Shown piece after piece: positions 6,988-15,680 of a stretch of 64,000 bases of DNA (position 1 is its first letter; each line of letters starts with the position of its first letter). The DNA lies in NCBI RefSeq assembly GCF_900090275.1, contig NZ_LT607755.1:7006001-7070000 (forward strand), read 5' to 3'. The DNA comes from Micromonospora zamorensis. GTDB lineage: Bacteria > Actinomycetota > Actinomycetes > Mycobacteriales > Micromonosporaceae. Under the pieces are notes generated by a model. It did not search any database. It saw only the letters and a program-made list of their open reading frames with translations, and had not been told where the DNA came from. Both the position numbers and the translations under genes were made by a program.

Positions 6988-7875
6988 TCACGGCTTCCAG
7001 GAGCCGGCGGTCTCGAACCTGTGCTGGTACTCCAGCACCCCGGACGTGTCGGGTACGTCGAACACCACGCTGCCGGTGCGCCTGGTGCCGGCGGTCAGGT
7101 CGTCGGCGGGGGGCATCGGTTTGCCGCATCCGGAGAAGGCCCCGGCGATCGCGTTGGCCTCGGTGCCGTCGGCGGCCACCCACTCGAAGAAGAGCGGGTT
7201 CGCCGAAGCGGTGCCCTTGGTGACGGTCAGTGTCACGTCGGCGATCACGTACATGCCCTCGTCGGGCTTGAGGCCGTAGGGAGCGCACGGCTTGGTGGCG
7301 GTGCTGAACTTCGTCACGGTGATCTCGATGGTGCCGCCGTCACCATCGATGACCAGGGTGTCTCCGGGTGCCATGTTGCGAGTGTCGCCGCTGGCCGTCG
7401 ACGAGGGAGCTTTGGCCGACGGCTGCGCCGTGCCCCGGGTCGCCGCGGGGGTGGGACGTGCCTCGGTCACCTTGTCCGCGGCCCGGTTGGCGCCGAAGAC
7501 GACCGCCACGATGGCGCCGGCGCAGCTGAGGAGGGTGAGGACGGCCGCGGTGATGGCGACGGCCACGACTGTCCTCTTGGAGCCCTGCGTCGGTGCCGCC
7601 GGCGGTGCGAGGAGTGGATGACCCGGCCCGCCGATTGCCGGGTGACCTCCGCCAGCGCCGACGTACCCACCGCCGGCCGTCGGGTACGCGGTGCCCGAGA
7701 ACGGCGGCTGCGACGCGCTCCCCGCCGCGGACCACGGGCTGGGCGGCAATGGTGTCTGCGAAACCGTCGACTCGACAGTGGACTGCGGCTGTGCCGCGGG
7801 GGACGGCTGCGTCGGTGGCTCCGGGTTCGGGTGCTGGGGGTCCTGCGGCCCGGCGGGGGGCTGGGGGTGGGTCAC
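6988..7875 (-). CDS. DUF4352-domain membrane-anchored protein
   Basis: 295 residues from a GTG at 7875 preceded by AAGGAG. The first about 95 residues are Pro/Gln/Gly-rich (HPQPPAGPQDPQHPNPEP and similar) and cytoplasmic. One membrane span (VVAVAITAAVLTLLSCAGAI) follows, then a Thr/Ala/Ser linker. The C-terminal about 125 residues form an immunoglobulin-like DUF4352/telokin-type domain: GGTIEITVTKFSTATKPCAP, MYVIADVTLTV, SGCGKPMPPADDLTAGTRRT, GSVVFDVPDTSG. Such proteins sit on the outer face of the membrane and their role is unknown. The frame is open well upstream, but that extension lacks a start signal and overlaps the neighbouring gene. Confidence 0.78.
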   Translation of the reverse strand: MTHPQPPAGPQDPQHPNPEPPTQPSPAAQPQSTVESTVSQTPLPPSPWSAAGSASQPPFSGTAYPTAGGGYVGAGGGHPAIGGPGHPLLAPPAAPTQGSKRTVVAVAITAAVLTLLSCAGAIVAVVFGANRAADKVTEARPTPAATRGTAQPSAKAPSSTASGDTRNMAPGDTLVIDGDGGTIEITVTKFSTATKPCAPYGLKPDEGMYVIADVTLTVTKGTASANPLFFEWVAADGTEANAIAGAFSGCGKPMPPADDLTAGTRRTGSVVFDVPDTSGVLEYQHRFETAGSWKP

Positions 7876-8023
7876 CGTACTCCTTGACGCCTCGGTACGT
7901 GCGGTTCGGGAACCCGCCGACGCTACCGTGCGTGGCCGATCGCCCGGTCGCCGCGCCGGATTCCGTCCCACCGTCGGCGGCGACCCTCGCTTCGATCCGG
8001 TCAGCCTGGACGGTGCCCGGGAA

Positions 8024-8680
8024 TCAGCCCAGCGGGAGCACTGCGGCGGTGCGGACCAGCCCGCCGGCGACCACGAACCGGCCGGCGATGGTTGTCGGCG
8101 GAGCCTCGACCGCCGCAGCGTCCACCCGGGCCGGTGCGATGCGGGCCGTGAACGTGCCGGCGTCCGGGTCGACGTCGAGCTGGGCGTCACGGAAGCCGAG
8201 CCACGTCCCGACCACCGGGTACCACACCTTGTAGACGGTCTCCTTGGCGCTGAACAGGACGACCGGCCAGGAGATGCCGCCGGGCAGCCGTGCGCAGAGG
8301 GCCTCCTCCTCGGGCAGCAGCACCATTCTGCGTACTCCCGGATCGACCTCGTGGTGCTGCTCGGCGTCCATTCCGACGGATCGGACATCGGTGGTGAGCG
8401 CCGTCGCGGCGGCGCAGTAGCCGGTGGTGTGGGTGATGGTGCCGACCACCCCGGCCGGCCAGACGGGCGCGCGGTCGGGGGCGGCCGGCACGGCTGTCGG
8501 TGGCAGGCCGAGACCGGTCATGGCCCGACGGGCGCAGGCCCTCCCAGCGGCGAAGTCCCGCCGACGGGTCTGCACGGCCCGCTCGCTCAGGCACGCCTGC
8601 TCGGCGGGGAGCAGTTCGCCGACCCAGTCGTCCGGCCCGGCCACGGCCACGGCGACTGTCGACGGCAGCAGGTCACGCAT
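8024..8680 (-). CDS. 4'-phosphopantetheinyl transferase, EntD/Sfp superfamily
   Basis: 218 residues, the length of EntD-type enzymes. The enzyme moves phosphopantetheine from coenzyme A to a serine of acyl- or peptidyl-carrier proteins of polyketide, nonribosomal peptide or siderophore synthases. Visible motifs are RRRDFAAGRACARRAM (N-terminal basic patch), VVGTITHTTGYCAAA, VRSVGMDAEQ (Mg-binding G-x-D-x-E) and FSAKETVYKVWYP (the F/W-x-x-KE-x-x-xK signature). No biosynthetic genes flank it, so it probably serves carrier proteins encoded elsewhere. The start has no strong SD. Confidence 0.9.
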   Translation of the reverse strand: MRDLLPSTVAVAVAGPDDWVGELLPAEQACLSERAVQTRRRDFAAGRACARRAMTGLGLPPTAVPAAPDRAPVWPAGVVGTITHTTGYCAAATALTTDVRSVGMDAEQHHEVDPGVRRMVLLPEEEALCARLPGGISWPVVLFSAKETVYKVWYPVVGTWLGFRDAQLDVDPDAGTFTARIAPARVDAAAVEAPPTTIAGRFVVAGGLVRTAAVLPLG

Positions 8681-8882
8681 CGCGGCAGCCTACTGGTCGG
8701 TGGGAGCAGCGGCTCCTGTCAACCGTCAGATTTCCGACTCCCACGACGGGAGAAGGTACCGCAAAGATGTAACACCGGAGGGACGTGCAGCGCGCCCTCC
8801 CTGATGGCTCCGGGGGGACCACCATCAAGAACTGGTCGGGCAGGGCAGCCGCCAGTCCCGTGGACATCTGGAAGGACGTGCG

Positions 8883-9152
8883 ATGACCGATGGTGCGGAA
8901 CGGTCGGGGGTGCGGGTGGACGATCACGCCCCGAAGACCCCCTGCTGGAGCTGCGGCTCCTGCGGCGACGAGTGGCCGTGCGCGACGAAGCGCAGCCGGC
9001 TGCTGGCGGAGTACGGGAGTGACCGCGCGATGCTCAGCGTCTATCTGGGTTCCTGTCTCGCCGCCGCCACGGAGGATCTGCGCGCCGCGCCGGTGATGTC
9101 GCTCCAGAGTCGGTTCATCGGCTGGTTGCCACGCGGCTCCCGCCGAGGTTGA
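8883..9152 (+). CDS. small Cys-rich protein (actinobacterial W-x-C-x-x-CG type)
   Basis: 89 residues with AAGGA upstream. The N-terminal half carries CWSCGSCGDEWPC, four cysteines that look like a zinc knuckle, followed by a helix RSRLLAEYGSDRAMLSVYLG. Short proteins with W-x-C-x-x-CG-x-x-WPC and a following L-x-x-E/Y helix are widespread in Streptomyces and Micromonospora and are sometimes labelled flavin reductase without support. Role unknown; zinc binding is inferred. Confidence 0.65.
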   Translation: MTDGAERSGVRVDDHAPKTPCWSCGSCGDEWPCATKRSRLLAEYGSDRAMLSVYLGSCLAAATEDLRAAPVMSLQSRFIGWLPRGSRRG

Positions 9153-9197
9153 GCCGCTGGTGGCCCCACCTTCGGGCAGGGCCACCAGCGGGGCGGT

Positions 9198-9980
9198 TCA
9201 GCGACGCCGGGGCCGCCTGGTCACCGCGAAGCCGACGACGCCGGCCACCGCGGCGAGCACGCCGCCGATGGCGGTCCAGACCCACCGCGAGCCGAGATTC
9301 GGCAACCAGTCCGCCGGCGAGTCACCGTCGTCGCCAGCTTCCGGGTCCGCCACGGGTACGGCGTTGAGCACCGTGCCCGCCTTGGTGTTCGGCACCAGCG
9401 GCGCTGCCAACTCACCGTCGTCGGCCGAGGCGCCCCGGTCGGCGACCGTGCCGACCAGCAGGTCCACGTCGATCGGTGCGCCCAGATCCGGCTCGGGCAG
9501 ATCGATCACGGAGAGCCTGATGACGTACGTGCCGGGCAGTGGATCGGCTGACCAGGGCTCCGCCCACGGTCGTACCTCGCGCAACGTGCAGCCCAGCGCC
9601 ACGCTCGACGCCTTCGCGTCCACGGTCGGGGTCTGTGCCCCGGCGGTGCACGCCTGCCGCCGGCGCAGCCCGTCGAACACGTCGACCGTCCAGGTGGAGG
9701 CGCCGCTGCGCCCCTTCGGGAAGGTGACGGTGGCGGTGATCTCGTGCACCTGGCCGGCTTTCGCCGGGAACGCCCAGTAGAGGTGGTCGCCGATCGACGC
9801 GTCCACCCGTACCGGTTGCCCCGCGGCGATCGGGGTGGCGCTGAGGAACGACGTGCCGGCCCGGTTCACCGGCGTGGCGCCCGGGGAGGGGCTCGGGGCG
9901 GCGACGGCCGAGGCGGGGAGCAGCGCGGCCCCGCCGGCGGCGAGCAGCGCCGCCAGCGATCGGTTCAGGGCGGTACGCAT
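9198..9980 (-). CDS. exported, C-terminally membrane-anchored protein
   Basis: 260 residues from the ATG at 9980, which shares its A with the TGA of the upstream VWA gene (TGATG) and has GGAGGGAG before it. The start has a classic Sec signal (SLAALLAAGGAALLPASAVA). The mature part has a beta-rich domain of about 150 residues with cysteines in RRRQACTAG and VALGCTLRE. The C-terminus is a membrane span (WVWTAIGGVLAAVAGVVGFA) plus a basic tail RRPRRR. It resembles the pattern of PPC-like exported domains (GDHLYWAFPAKAGQVHEITA), but family membership is not certain. Overlap indicates translational coupling, so the two products probably form one surface complex. Confidence 0.65.
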   Translation of the reverse strand: MRTALNRSLAALLAAGGAALLPASAVAAPSPSPGATPVNRAGTSFLSATPIAAGQPVRVDASIGDHLYWAFPAKAGQVHEITATVTFPKGRSGASTWTVDVFDGLRRRQACTAGAQTPTVDAKASSVALGCTLREVRPWAEPWSADPLPGTYVIRLSVIDLPEPDLGAPIDVDLLVGTVADRGASADDGELAAPLVPNTKAGTVLNAVPVADPEAGDDGDSPADWLPNLGSRWVWTAIGGVLAAVAGVVGFAVTRRPRRR

Positions 9981-11263
9981 CAGTTCTCCCTCCAGGTGGC
10001 GACCCACCAGCGGGTGAGCAGCCCGGCGATCAGGCCGGTGAGCAGCCCGGCGACGGTGAGCAGGGCGAGCAGCACCCAGCCTCGACCGAGGTCCGGGCCG
10101 TCCGGTGCCGGTGCGGCGGCGACCACGTCGATGGTCAACTCCACGGGCATGCCCGGGGTGGCCGCGGTGCCGGGGCGCGGGGCGAACGAGTTGCTCACCA
10201 CCAGGCAGACGGTGGTGGGTTCGACGACCGGCGCGGAACTCTCCTCGGCCTTCGCGGCATTCTCGTCGTCGGCGCTGGCCGACCAGCGCAGCCCGGCGGA
10301 GAGCACATCGGCCCGTCCGCTGCCGGCGTCAGCGCCGCGAACCAGTTCCCGGCCGTCCGCTGCGGTGGCCCTCAGCAGGACCCCGTAGTCCCGGTTCACT
10401 CCTCGGTCCAGCGCCATGCTCACCGACGCGCGCAGCTCCTGCCCGGGGCGTACCGGCACCCGGTAGTAGCGGTGCTCGGAGAAGGCCTCCCGGTCGGCGT
10501 AGACGCCGGGGGCGAGCAGCGGCGCCGAGTCGCAGACGTTCGTGCCGCCGACCACCGTCGGGGCGCGGGTGTTCGTGTCGCCGGCCCGCTCGACGAGCTG
10601 TTTGATCCGTCCGGTCAGCTCCTCGGCGCTCTGTGCGGCGGTGTAGGTGCCGCCGGTCGCGCTGGCGATGCAGAGCAGCTGCTTTCGGACCTTCTCGTCG
10701 GGGGCCAGACCGAGGGTGTCGACGACCAGGCTGGTGCCCTGGGCGGCCAGCTCCCGGGCCACCTCGCACGGGTCCGGCGGGGCGCAGGTGTCCTCGCCGT
10801 CGGTGATCAGCACGATCCGTCGGGTGGTGGCCCCTCGGCCCAGGTCCTCCGCGGCGGAGCGCAGTGCGAGGCCGACCGGTGTGAATCCGGTCGGCCGCAG
10901 CGTCGCCACGGCAGCTTTGGCCGCGGACCGGTCCACCGGGCCGACCGGCACGATCTGCTGAGTGTCCTGGCAGCCGACCTTCTTGTCCTTGCCGCGGTAG
11001 GTCGCGCCGAGCACCCGGATGCCGAGCTGGGTCTCCGCCGGCAGCGCGTCGACGACCTCGTTGAAGGCCTGCTGGGCAACGGAGATCCGGCTGCGCCCGT
11101 CGATGTCGGCGGCGCGCATCGAGCCACTGACGTCGAGCACCAGCTCGACCCGGGGTGGCTCGGGCACCGGCTCCTCGTCGGCCTGCGCCGGGGCGGGCCC
11201 GGCCAGTGCGGTGGTCGCCAGCAGCCCGAGAAGGACCGCCGTCGATCGTCTGAAGTTGATCAC
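9980..11263 (-). CDS. secreted VWA-domain membrane protein
   Basis: 427 residues from a GTG at 11263. There is no SD; TACACT lies 7 bases upstream, suggesting a leaderless transcript. A Sec signal (STAVLLGLLATTALAGPAPA) is followed by a von Willebrand A domain with an intact metal-ion-dependent adhesion site: DVSGSM, GFTPVG and ITDGEDT. A second region of about 150 residues (VCDSAPLLAPGVYADREAFS) has a beta-sandwich look, and the protein ends in one span (GWVLLALLTVAGLLTGLIAG). VWA domains mediate protein-protein contact through bound magnesium. The next gene overlaps by one base and encodes another anchored exported protein, a probable partner. Confidence 0.8.
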   Translation of the reverse strand: MINFRRSTAVLLGLLATTALAGPAPAQADEEPVPEPPRVELVLDVSGSMRAADIDGRSRISVAQQAFNEVVDALPAETQLGIRVLGATYRGKDKKVGCQDTQQIVPVGPVDRSAAKAAVATLRPTGFTPVGLALRSAAEDLGRGATTRRIVLITDGEDTCAPPDPCEVARELAAQGTSLVVDTLGLAPDEKVRKQLLCIASATGGTYTAAQSAEELTGRIKQLVERAGDTNTRAPTVVGGTNVCDSAPLLAPGVYADREAFSEHRYYRVPVRPGQELRASVSMALDRGVNRDYGVLLRATAADGRELVRGADAGSGRADVLSAGLRWSASADDENAAKAEESSAPVVEPTTVCLVVSNSFAPRPGTAATPGMPVELTIDVVAAAPAPDGPDLGRGWVLLALLTVAGLLTGLIAGLLTRWWVATWREN

Positions 11264-11436
11264 GGCCCGCAGTGTAGTGAGATCCACTTTGGATGATCGT
11301 CTGGGTGGGCGTGGATCGGACCCCGGTGCCTCCGGCCAGGTCGATGACCACCTCCGACCTTGCTTTTCCGCGCTCTGGGTCCACGCCAGGTCACCCTCGG
11401 TCAACTGCAGGCGGGTACGAGTCGGCCCGGCCACCA

Positions 11437-11613
11437 TCCGTCGGAAATCTGACCCAAGTTGACCCGTTGTGCCGGTGGTGCGCGGTGGTTAAGCTCTTCA
11501 TGCGCGCCCCAATCGCCCGCTTCCCCCGTGGCAGGCGATCGGGGCGCGCGTCTTTGTCGAAAGGCCCCGCAAGGTCACAGTGCCCGCAGGGGTCGCAGTG
11601 CCCGCAGGGTCAC
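11437..11613 (+). other. structured intergenic region, possible small RNA
   Basis: The whole gap 11264-11683 lacks a protein gene. Within it 11502-11549 forms a 16-bp hairpin (GCGCGCCCCAATCGCC / GGCGATCGGGGCGCGC, one mismatch) followed by TCTTTGTC. At 11573-11608 an 18-base unit (GGTCACAGTGCCCGCAGG) is repeated twice in tandem, with a partial third copy. The strong hairpin at 11614-11649 closes the region. It could be a rightward non-coding transcript, or only stacked terminators. TTGACC at 11459 lacks a well-spaced -10. Confidence 0.35.
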
Positions 11614-11649
11614 AGAAGGGCCCGCACGCTTCGGCGTGCGGGCCCTTCT
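11614..11649. terminator. strong TTCG-loop terminator
   Basis: A 16-bp perfect stem (AGAAGGGCCCGCACGC / GCGTGCGGGCCCTTCT) with a TTCG tetraloop. It lies 34 bp beyond the stop of the leftward pmt gene and can also end rightward transcription. Confidence 0.85.
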
Positions 11650-11683
11650 CCGTCGCGCTGTGCGGCGCGTCGCCTGTCGGTGC

Positions 11684-13393
11684 TTATATCCACCGACCGT
11701 CGAGCCACATCCGGGACAGCCAGTCCGAGTACGGAATCACCTTGCCGACGAAGATCGGATAGAAGTACGCGAAGCAGAGCCCCACCAGCAGCACGTACGC
11801 CCCGGCCGCGATGCTGCCCACCAGTCGACGTTCGTAGCTCGGGTCGCCGGGCACCAGCGGTGCCACCTCACCCACGTCACCCCCGGCGGGCGCGATCAGC
11901 GCGCCGAGCACGTACACCACGGCAAGCACCAGGAACGGCAGCGCTGGCGCGGCGTAGAACGAGAACATCGTGCGGCCGTCGAGAGCGAACCAGAACCAGG
12001 GCAGCAGCCCGGCCGCCACGGTCAGCAGGATCGCGCCGGCCCGCCAGTCGCGGCGGGCCAGACCCAGCCAGGCCAGCGCCGCCAGGGCGGGCAGGAACGA
12101 CCACCAGAGCAGTGGGGTGCCGAGCAGCAGGATCTCGGAGGCGCAGGTCGGTGCGCCGCAGGCGCCGTCACCGGACCAGTGGAACGCCACCGGCCGGCCG
12201 AGCAGCAGCCACTGCCACGGCCACGACTGGTATTTGTGCGCGTCGTCGAGCTGGGCGTGGAAGCCGTACGCCGCCCGGTGGTATTCGAAGAGGTTGATCA
12301 GGGGCCCGATCACCGGGCGGTCGCTGAGCGGGGCGCTCGGGTAGGCCGACGCGAGCCGGTAGTAGCCGTCGTCGGTGAGCAGCCAGCCCGACCAGGTGGC
12401 GACATAGGTGGCCAGCATGAGCACACCGGCGAGGACCAGCCAGGGCAGCTCGTCGAGCACTGTGTCCCGCCAGGGCCGGCGGACCCCCGCCGAGCGGCGG
12501 ACGCCGACCTCCCAGAGGATCACCAGCAGCGCGAAGACCGGTACGAAATACAGAGCGCTCCACTTGACCGCGCAGGCGCAGCCGATCAACACCCCGGCTG
12601 CCAGCCGCCACCACGGCCAGGTGCGCCAACCGGTCGGCGGCCGGCCGGCACGGCCCGGTTGGCTCGGGTCGAGCCCGTCGTCCAGGGCCCGCGCCCAGCG
12701 CCTGCGGCGGGCATCCCGATCGAGCACCAACGCGCCGAACGCGGCCAGCACGAAGAAGAGCAGGAAGATGTCGAGCAGCGCAGCGCGGGACAGCACCAGG
12801 TGGAAGCCGTCCAGGGCGAGCAGCAGGCCGGCTGCGCAGCCGAGCACCGTCGAGCGGAACATCCGCCGACCGATGCGGACCAGCAGCAACACCGACAGGG
12901 TGCCGATCACGGCCGCCGAGAACCGCCAGCCGAACTCCGGCGCGGTGGTCATCAGGTGCCCGGGGACGGAGACCTTCGAATCCGCGTCCTGGTAGCCGAA
13001 GGCCCACTCGCCGAGGCCGATCAGCCACTTGCCCAGCGGCGGGTGCACGACGTACGACGGGACGTTGTCCTTGTAGTTCCACTCGACGCCGCGGGAGATC
13101 AGCCCGTAGCCGTCCTTGGCGTAGTAGGTCTCGTCGAAGATCTTGCCCTTCGGGCTGGACAGCCCGACGAAGCGCAGGATCGCCGCGATGGTCACCACCA
13201 CCGCCGTGGCCAGCCAGGAGAACCGGTCCACCTGGCTGTCGACGGTGGCGAACCTTCGCCGGAGCGCGGCGGACGCGCCACCGCCACCGGCACTCGGTGC
13301 CGCCGGCTCCTGGTTGGGGCTGGGCTCGCCCGTCACCTCGACCATCTTGGCAGGCTCGGCGCTCGGGCTCTGCGCTGTCGACGCACTCGTCAC
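11684..13393 (-). CDS. pmt: protein O-mannosyltransferase (GT39)
   Basis: 569 residues from a GTG at 13393. TACGAT sits 6 bases upstream with no SD, so the message is probably leaderless. The enzyme moves mannose from polyprenyl-phosphate mannose onto Ser/Thr of exported proteins. After a Ser/Pro-rich cytoplasmic tail, the first span is followed by KGKIFDETYYAKDGY, with the DE pair essential in GT39 enzymes, and by YVVHPPLGKWLIGLGEWAFG. About ten more membrane spans follow, and the C-terminus is SDWLSRMWLDGRWI. The divergent rsmI partner is the same as for Rv1002c/Rv1003 in M. tuberculosis. The frame is open upstream to 14698, but that part is antisense to rsmI. Confidence 0.93.
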   Translation of the reverse strand: MTSASTAQSPSAEPAKMVEVTGEPSPNQEPAAPSAGGGGASAALRRRFATVDSQVDRFSWLATAVVVTIAAILRFVGLSSPKGKIFDETYYAKDGYGLISRGVEWNYKDNVPSYVVHPPLGKWLIGLGEWAFGYQDADSKVSVPGHLMTTAPEFGWRFSAAVIGTLSVLLLVRIGRRMFRSTVLGCAAGLLLALDGFHLVLSRAALLDIFLLFFVLAAFGALVLDRDARRRRWARALDDGLDPSQPGRAGRPPTGWRTWPWWRLAAGVLIGCACAVKWSALYFVPVFALLVILWEVGVRRSAGVRRPWRDTVLDELPWLVLAGVLMLATYVATWSGWLLTDDGYYRLASAYPSAPLSDRPVIGPLINLFEYHRAAYGFHAQLDDAHKYQSWPWQWLLLGRPVAFHWSGDGACGAPTCASEILLLGTPLLWWSFLPALAALAWLGLARRDWRAGAILLTVAAGLLPWFWFALDGRTMFSFYAAPALPFLVLAVVYVLGALIAPAGGDVGEVAPLVPGDPSYERRLVGSIAAGAYVLLVGLCFAYFYPIFVGKVIPYSDWLSRMWLDGRWI

Positions 13394-13477
13394 CCGGCGA
13401 TCGTAGGCTGCCAAGGTGTCCTGTGGCGCCCGTCGTCCCTGATACCGGTATTCGCTGTCGATGAAGGAGACGAATTC

Positions 13478-14326
13478 GTGGGTGAAAAGTCCGAAGCTGG
13501 GCGCCTGATCCTGCTCGGTGCCCCGCTCGGCAACCCCGCCGACGCCTCGGCCCGGCTCCGGGAGGTGCTGAGCACCGCCGACGTGGTCGCGGCCGAGGAC
13601 ACTCGCCGGCTGACCCGGCTGGCCCGCGACCTCGACATCACAGTCGGCGGCCGGATCGTCTCCTACTTCGAGGGCAACGAGGAGCGGCGAACCCCCGAGC
13701 TGGTCGAGGTCATCCTGAGCGGATACGTGGTGGCACTGGTCACCGACGGGGGGATGCCGAGCGTCTCCGACCCCGGCTACCGGCTGGTCCGGGCCGCACT
13801 GGACGTCGGGGCGCCGGTCACCGTCGCCCCCGGGCCCAGCGCGGTCACCACCGCGCTGGCGGTCTCCGGGTTGCCCTGTGACCGGTTCTGCTTCGAGGGC
13901 TTCCTGCCCCGCACCCCCGGCGCCCGGCGAACCCGCCTGCGCGCGCTCGCCGCCGAGGAACGGACGCTGGTCTTCTTCGAGGCCCCGCACCGGATCGGTG
14001 CGGCTCTCACCGACCTCGCCGACACGTTCGGCGCGGACCGGCCAGCCGCACTCTGCCGGGAGCTCACCAAGACCTACGAGGAGGTGCTCCGCCGTCCCCT
14101 CGGCGAGCTGGCCCGGTGGGCCGCCGAGGGAGACCCGCGCGGCGAGATCACTCTGGTGGTGGCTGGTGCGCCGGTGATCGCCCCGGAACGCCCCGACGAC
14201 GACACCCTGCGCGCGGCCGTCGCCGAGCGGGAGGCCGCCGGCCGGTCCCGCCGGGACGCCATCACCGACGTCGCCACCGAGTACGCGCTGCGCCGGCGCG
14301 ACGTCTACACCATCGTGCACAGCTGA
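13478..14326 (+). CDS. rsmI: 16S rRNA (cytidine1402-2'-O)-methyltransferase RsmI
   Basis: 282 residues from a GTG at 13478 with AAGGAG nine bases before it. RsmI methylates the ribose of C1402 in the ribosomal P site using S-adenosylmethionine. Family motifs are present: LILLGAPLGNPADAS at the start, AAEDTRRLTRLARDL, VTDGGMPSVSDPGYRLVRAA, VAPGPSAVTTALAVSGLP and FFEAPHRIG. Length is normal. It is divergent from pmt with 84 bp between. The frame extends far upstream without a stop; the SD fixes the start here. Confidence 0.95.
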   Translation: MGEKSEAGRLILLGAPLGNPADASARLREVLSTADVVAAEDTRRLTRLARDLDITVGGRIVSYFEGNEERRTPELVEVILSGYVVALVTDGGMPSVSDPGYRLVRAALDVGAPVTVAPGPSAVTTALAVSGLPCDRFCFEGFLPRTPGARRTRLRALAAEERTLVFFEAPHRIGAALTDLADTFGADRPAALCRELTKTYEEVLRRPLGELARWAAEGDPRGEITLVVAGAPVIAPERPDDDTLRAAVAEREAAGRSRRDAITDVATEYALRRRDVYTIVHS

Positions 14327-14367
14327 CCCGGGCGCCCGGCCGTGCCGGGGTTCACCGGGTGACGCGC

Positions 14368-15531
14368 TCACCAGGCGAAGGCCAGGAAGCCGACGGTGAT
14401 CAGCACGGGGCCGGCGACGGCCGCTGTCACGGCCCAGCGACGGTGCCGACGGCCGGGCAGCCGGGCCGACCCGGTCCACCGGACGATGCCGGCCGTGCAG
14501 GCCAGCACCACCAGCAGACCGGGCAGCCAGAGCAGGTGCCGGCCCACGCCGGTGTCCGCGTACGCGGTGCCGGCGTCCGGGCCCGTCATCCGTGCCGGCA
14601 CCGGTGTACCGCTCGCGTTCTCCCCGGCGGGTACGCCGCTGACCCGTACGCCGTGCGCGATGAACCGCCCGTCGTCGGCCGTGAACGTCCCCCGACACCG
14701 TTGGGTGAGCCCGTCACCGGTGCAGCCGTCGAGCACCACAGTGCCCACCCGGGCGTGCCCGACGGCGAGCCAGAACGGGCCGGCGCTGACCCAGGCGAAG
14801 AAGGCCGCCACCAGGCTCAGCGTCACCAGCGCGGCCAGCCCGGGCAGAGGATCGGGCGGTGGGGCCGTACGGCTCGGTGCGCGGCGGCCCACCGGGCGGA
14901 AGCCGCGGTCCCCCGACGGCGCCGGGTCCTCCCGCACCGGGGTGCCGTCCCAGTGCACCTCCTCGATCGGCGCCCAGAAGGCAGCGACGTCGTCCGGCGT
15001 GTCACCGTCGGACCGGCCCTCCCGTTGCAGGCGGCTCTGCTGGCGGACGGGCACTCGACGTGGCACCGCGTCCACCGGCGCGCCGGTGGTGGGTTCCATC
15101 TCGACGGCCTCCGTGGCGGCGGGTGCCGAGCCGACCGGGGGGCCTGATGAGCCGGGTCGGGCCGGGCTCGGTGCGGGTGCCGCCGGGGTCGGCCGGGCCG
15201 GCGTGGGTACCGGCGCGCCCGGCGTGGGCCGGGCCGGGGTGGCGGTGCGCTCCGCAGCCTCCTCCCGCCCCGATGTGACCGCCTGCCCCGACGGCCTGGC
15301 CTGCTGCTCCTCGGGCCGGTCGGCGCCGGGCCGCGGGGCGGGGCTCGGTCGCGGGCTGGGACTGGGGCGCGACGCGGAACCCGCGTCGGCTCCGGGCACC
15401 AACCGGGGCTGGGGTGCTACCCCGGCACTCCGGGGCGAGGCGGGGTCGGGGCCAGGGTCGTCGCCGACCGTCGGGCCGGTGCGAGGGTCCTCGTGGTCCC
15501 GTGCCGCTCGTCTGCCAGTCACGACGTTCAT
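14368..15531 (-). CDS. Pro/Ala-rich membrane protein of unknown function
   Basis: 387 residues from the ATG at 15531, with a poor SD. The first about 215 residues are low complexity (Pro, Ala, Arg, Thr repeats such as [15 protein letters not shown]) and probably disordered in the cytoplasm. Three spans follow ([60 protein letters not shown]). A loop between the first two has [14 protein letters not shown], two cysteines that could pair outside the cell. It is convergent with rsmI and divergent from metG. No family recognised. Confidence 0.65.
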   Translation of the reverse strand: MNVVTGRRAARDHEDPRTGPTVGDDPGPDPASPRSAGVAPQPRLVPGADAGSASRPSPSPRPSPAPRPGADRPEEQQARPSGQAVTSGREEAAERTATPARPTPGAPVPTPARPTPAAPAPSPARPGSSGPPVGSAPAATEAVEMEPTTGAPVDAVPRRVPVRQQSRLQREGRSDGDTPDDVAAFWAPIEEVHWDGTPVREDPAPSGDRGFRPVGRRAPSRTAPPPDPLPGLAALVTLSLVAAFFAWVSAGPFWLAVGHARVGTVVLDGCTGDGLTQRCRGTFTADDGRFIAHGVRVSGVPAGENASGTPVPARMTGPDAGTAYADTGVGRHLLWLPGLLVVLACTAGIVRWTGSARLPGRRHRRWAVTAAVAGPVLITVGFLAFAW

Positions 15532-15680
15532 TGCACACCGGTCCGGGAGGCGGAACGGGCAGCTCGACCGCGTGTCGGCGACAAATCGGACCAATGGTGG
15601 AGGTGGTCCGGCCGGTCCGCCGGCCCGGCACCCCCCATTGGTTCGCGGTCGCCCCTGGCGGGTCACTAGGCTTGCTGCTC

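Noticed and set aside
11459..13477. long in-frame extension upstream of rsmI
   Set aside because: It is antisense to pmt, has no similarity, and the SD at 13463 places the real start at 13478.
13394..14698. long in-frame extension upstream of pmt
   Set aside because: Antisense to rsmI; the -10-like TACGAT and GTG at 13393 give a start consistent with family length.
15414..15680. N-terminal extension of metG
   Set aside because: The methionyl-tRNA synthetase fold begins at 15681; upstream codons are shadow sequence of the Pro-rich membrane protein.
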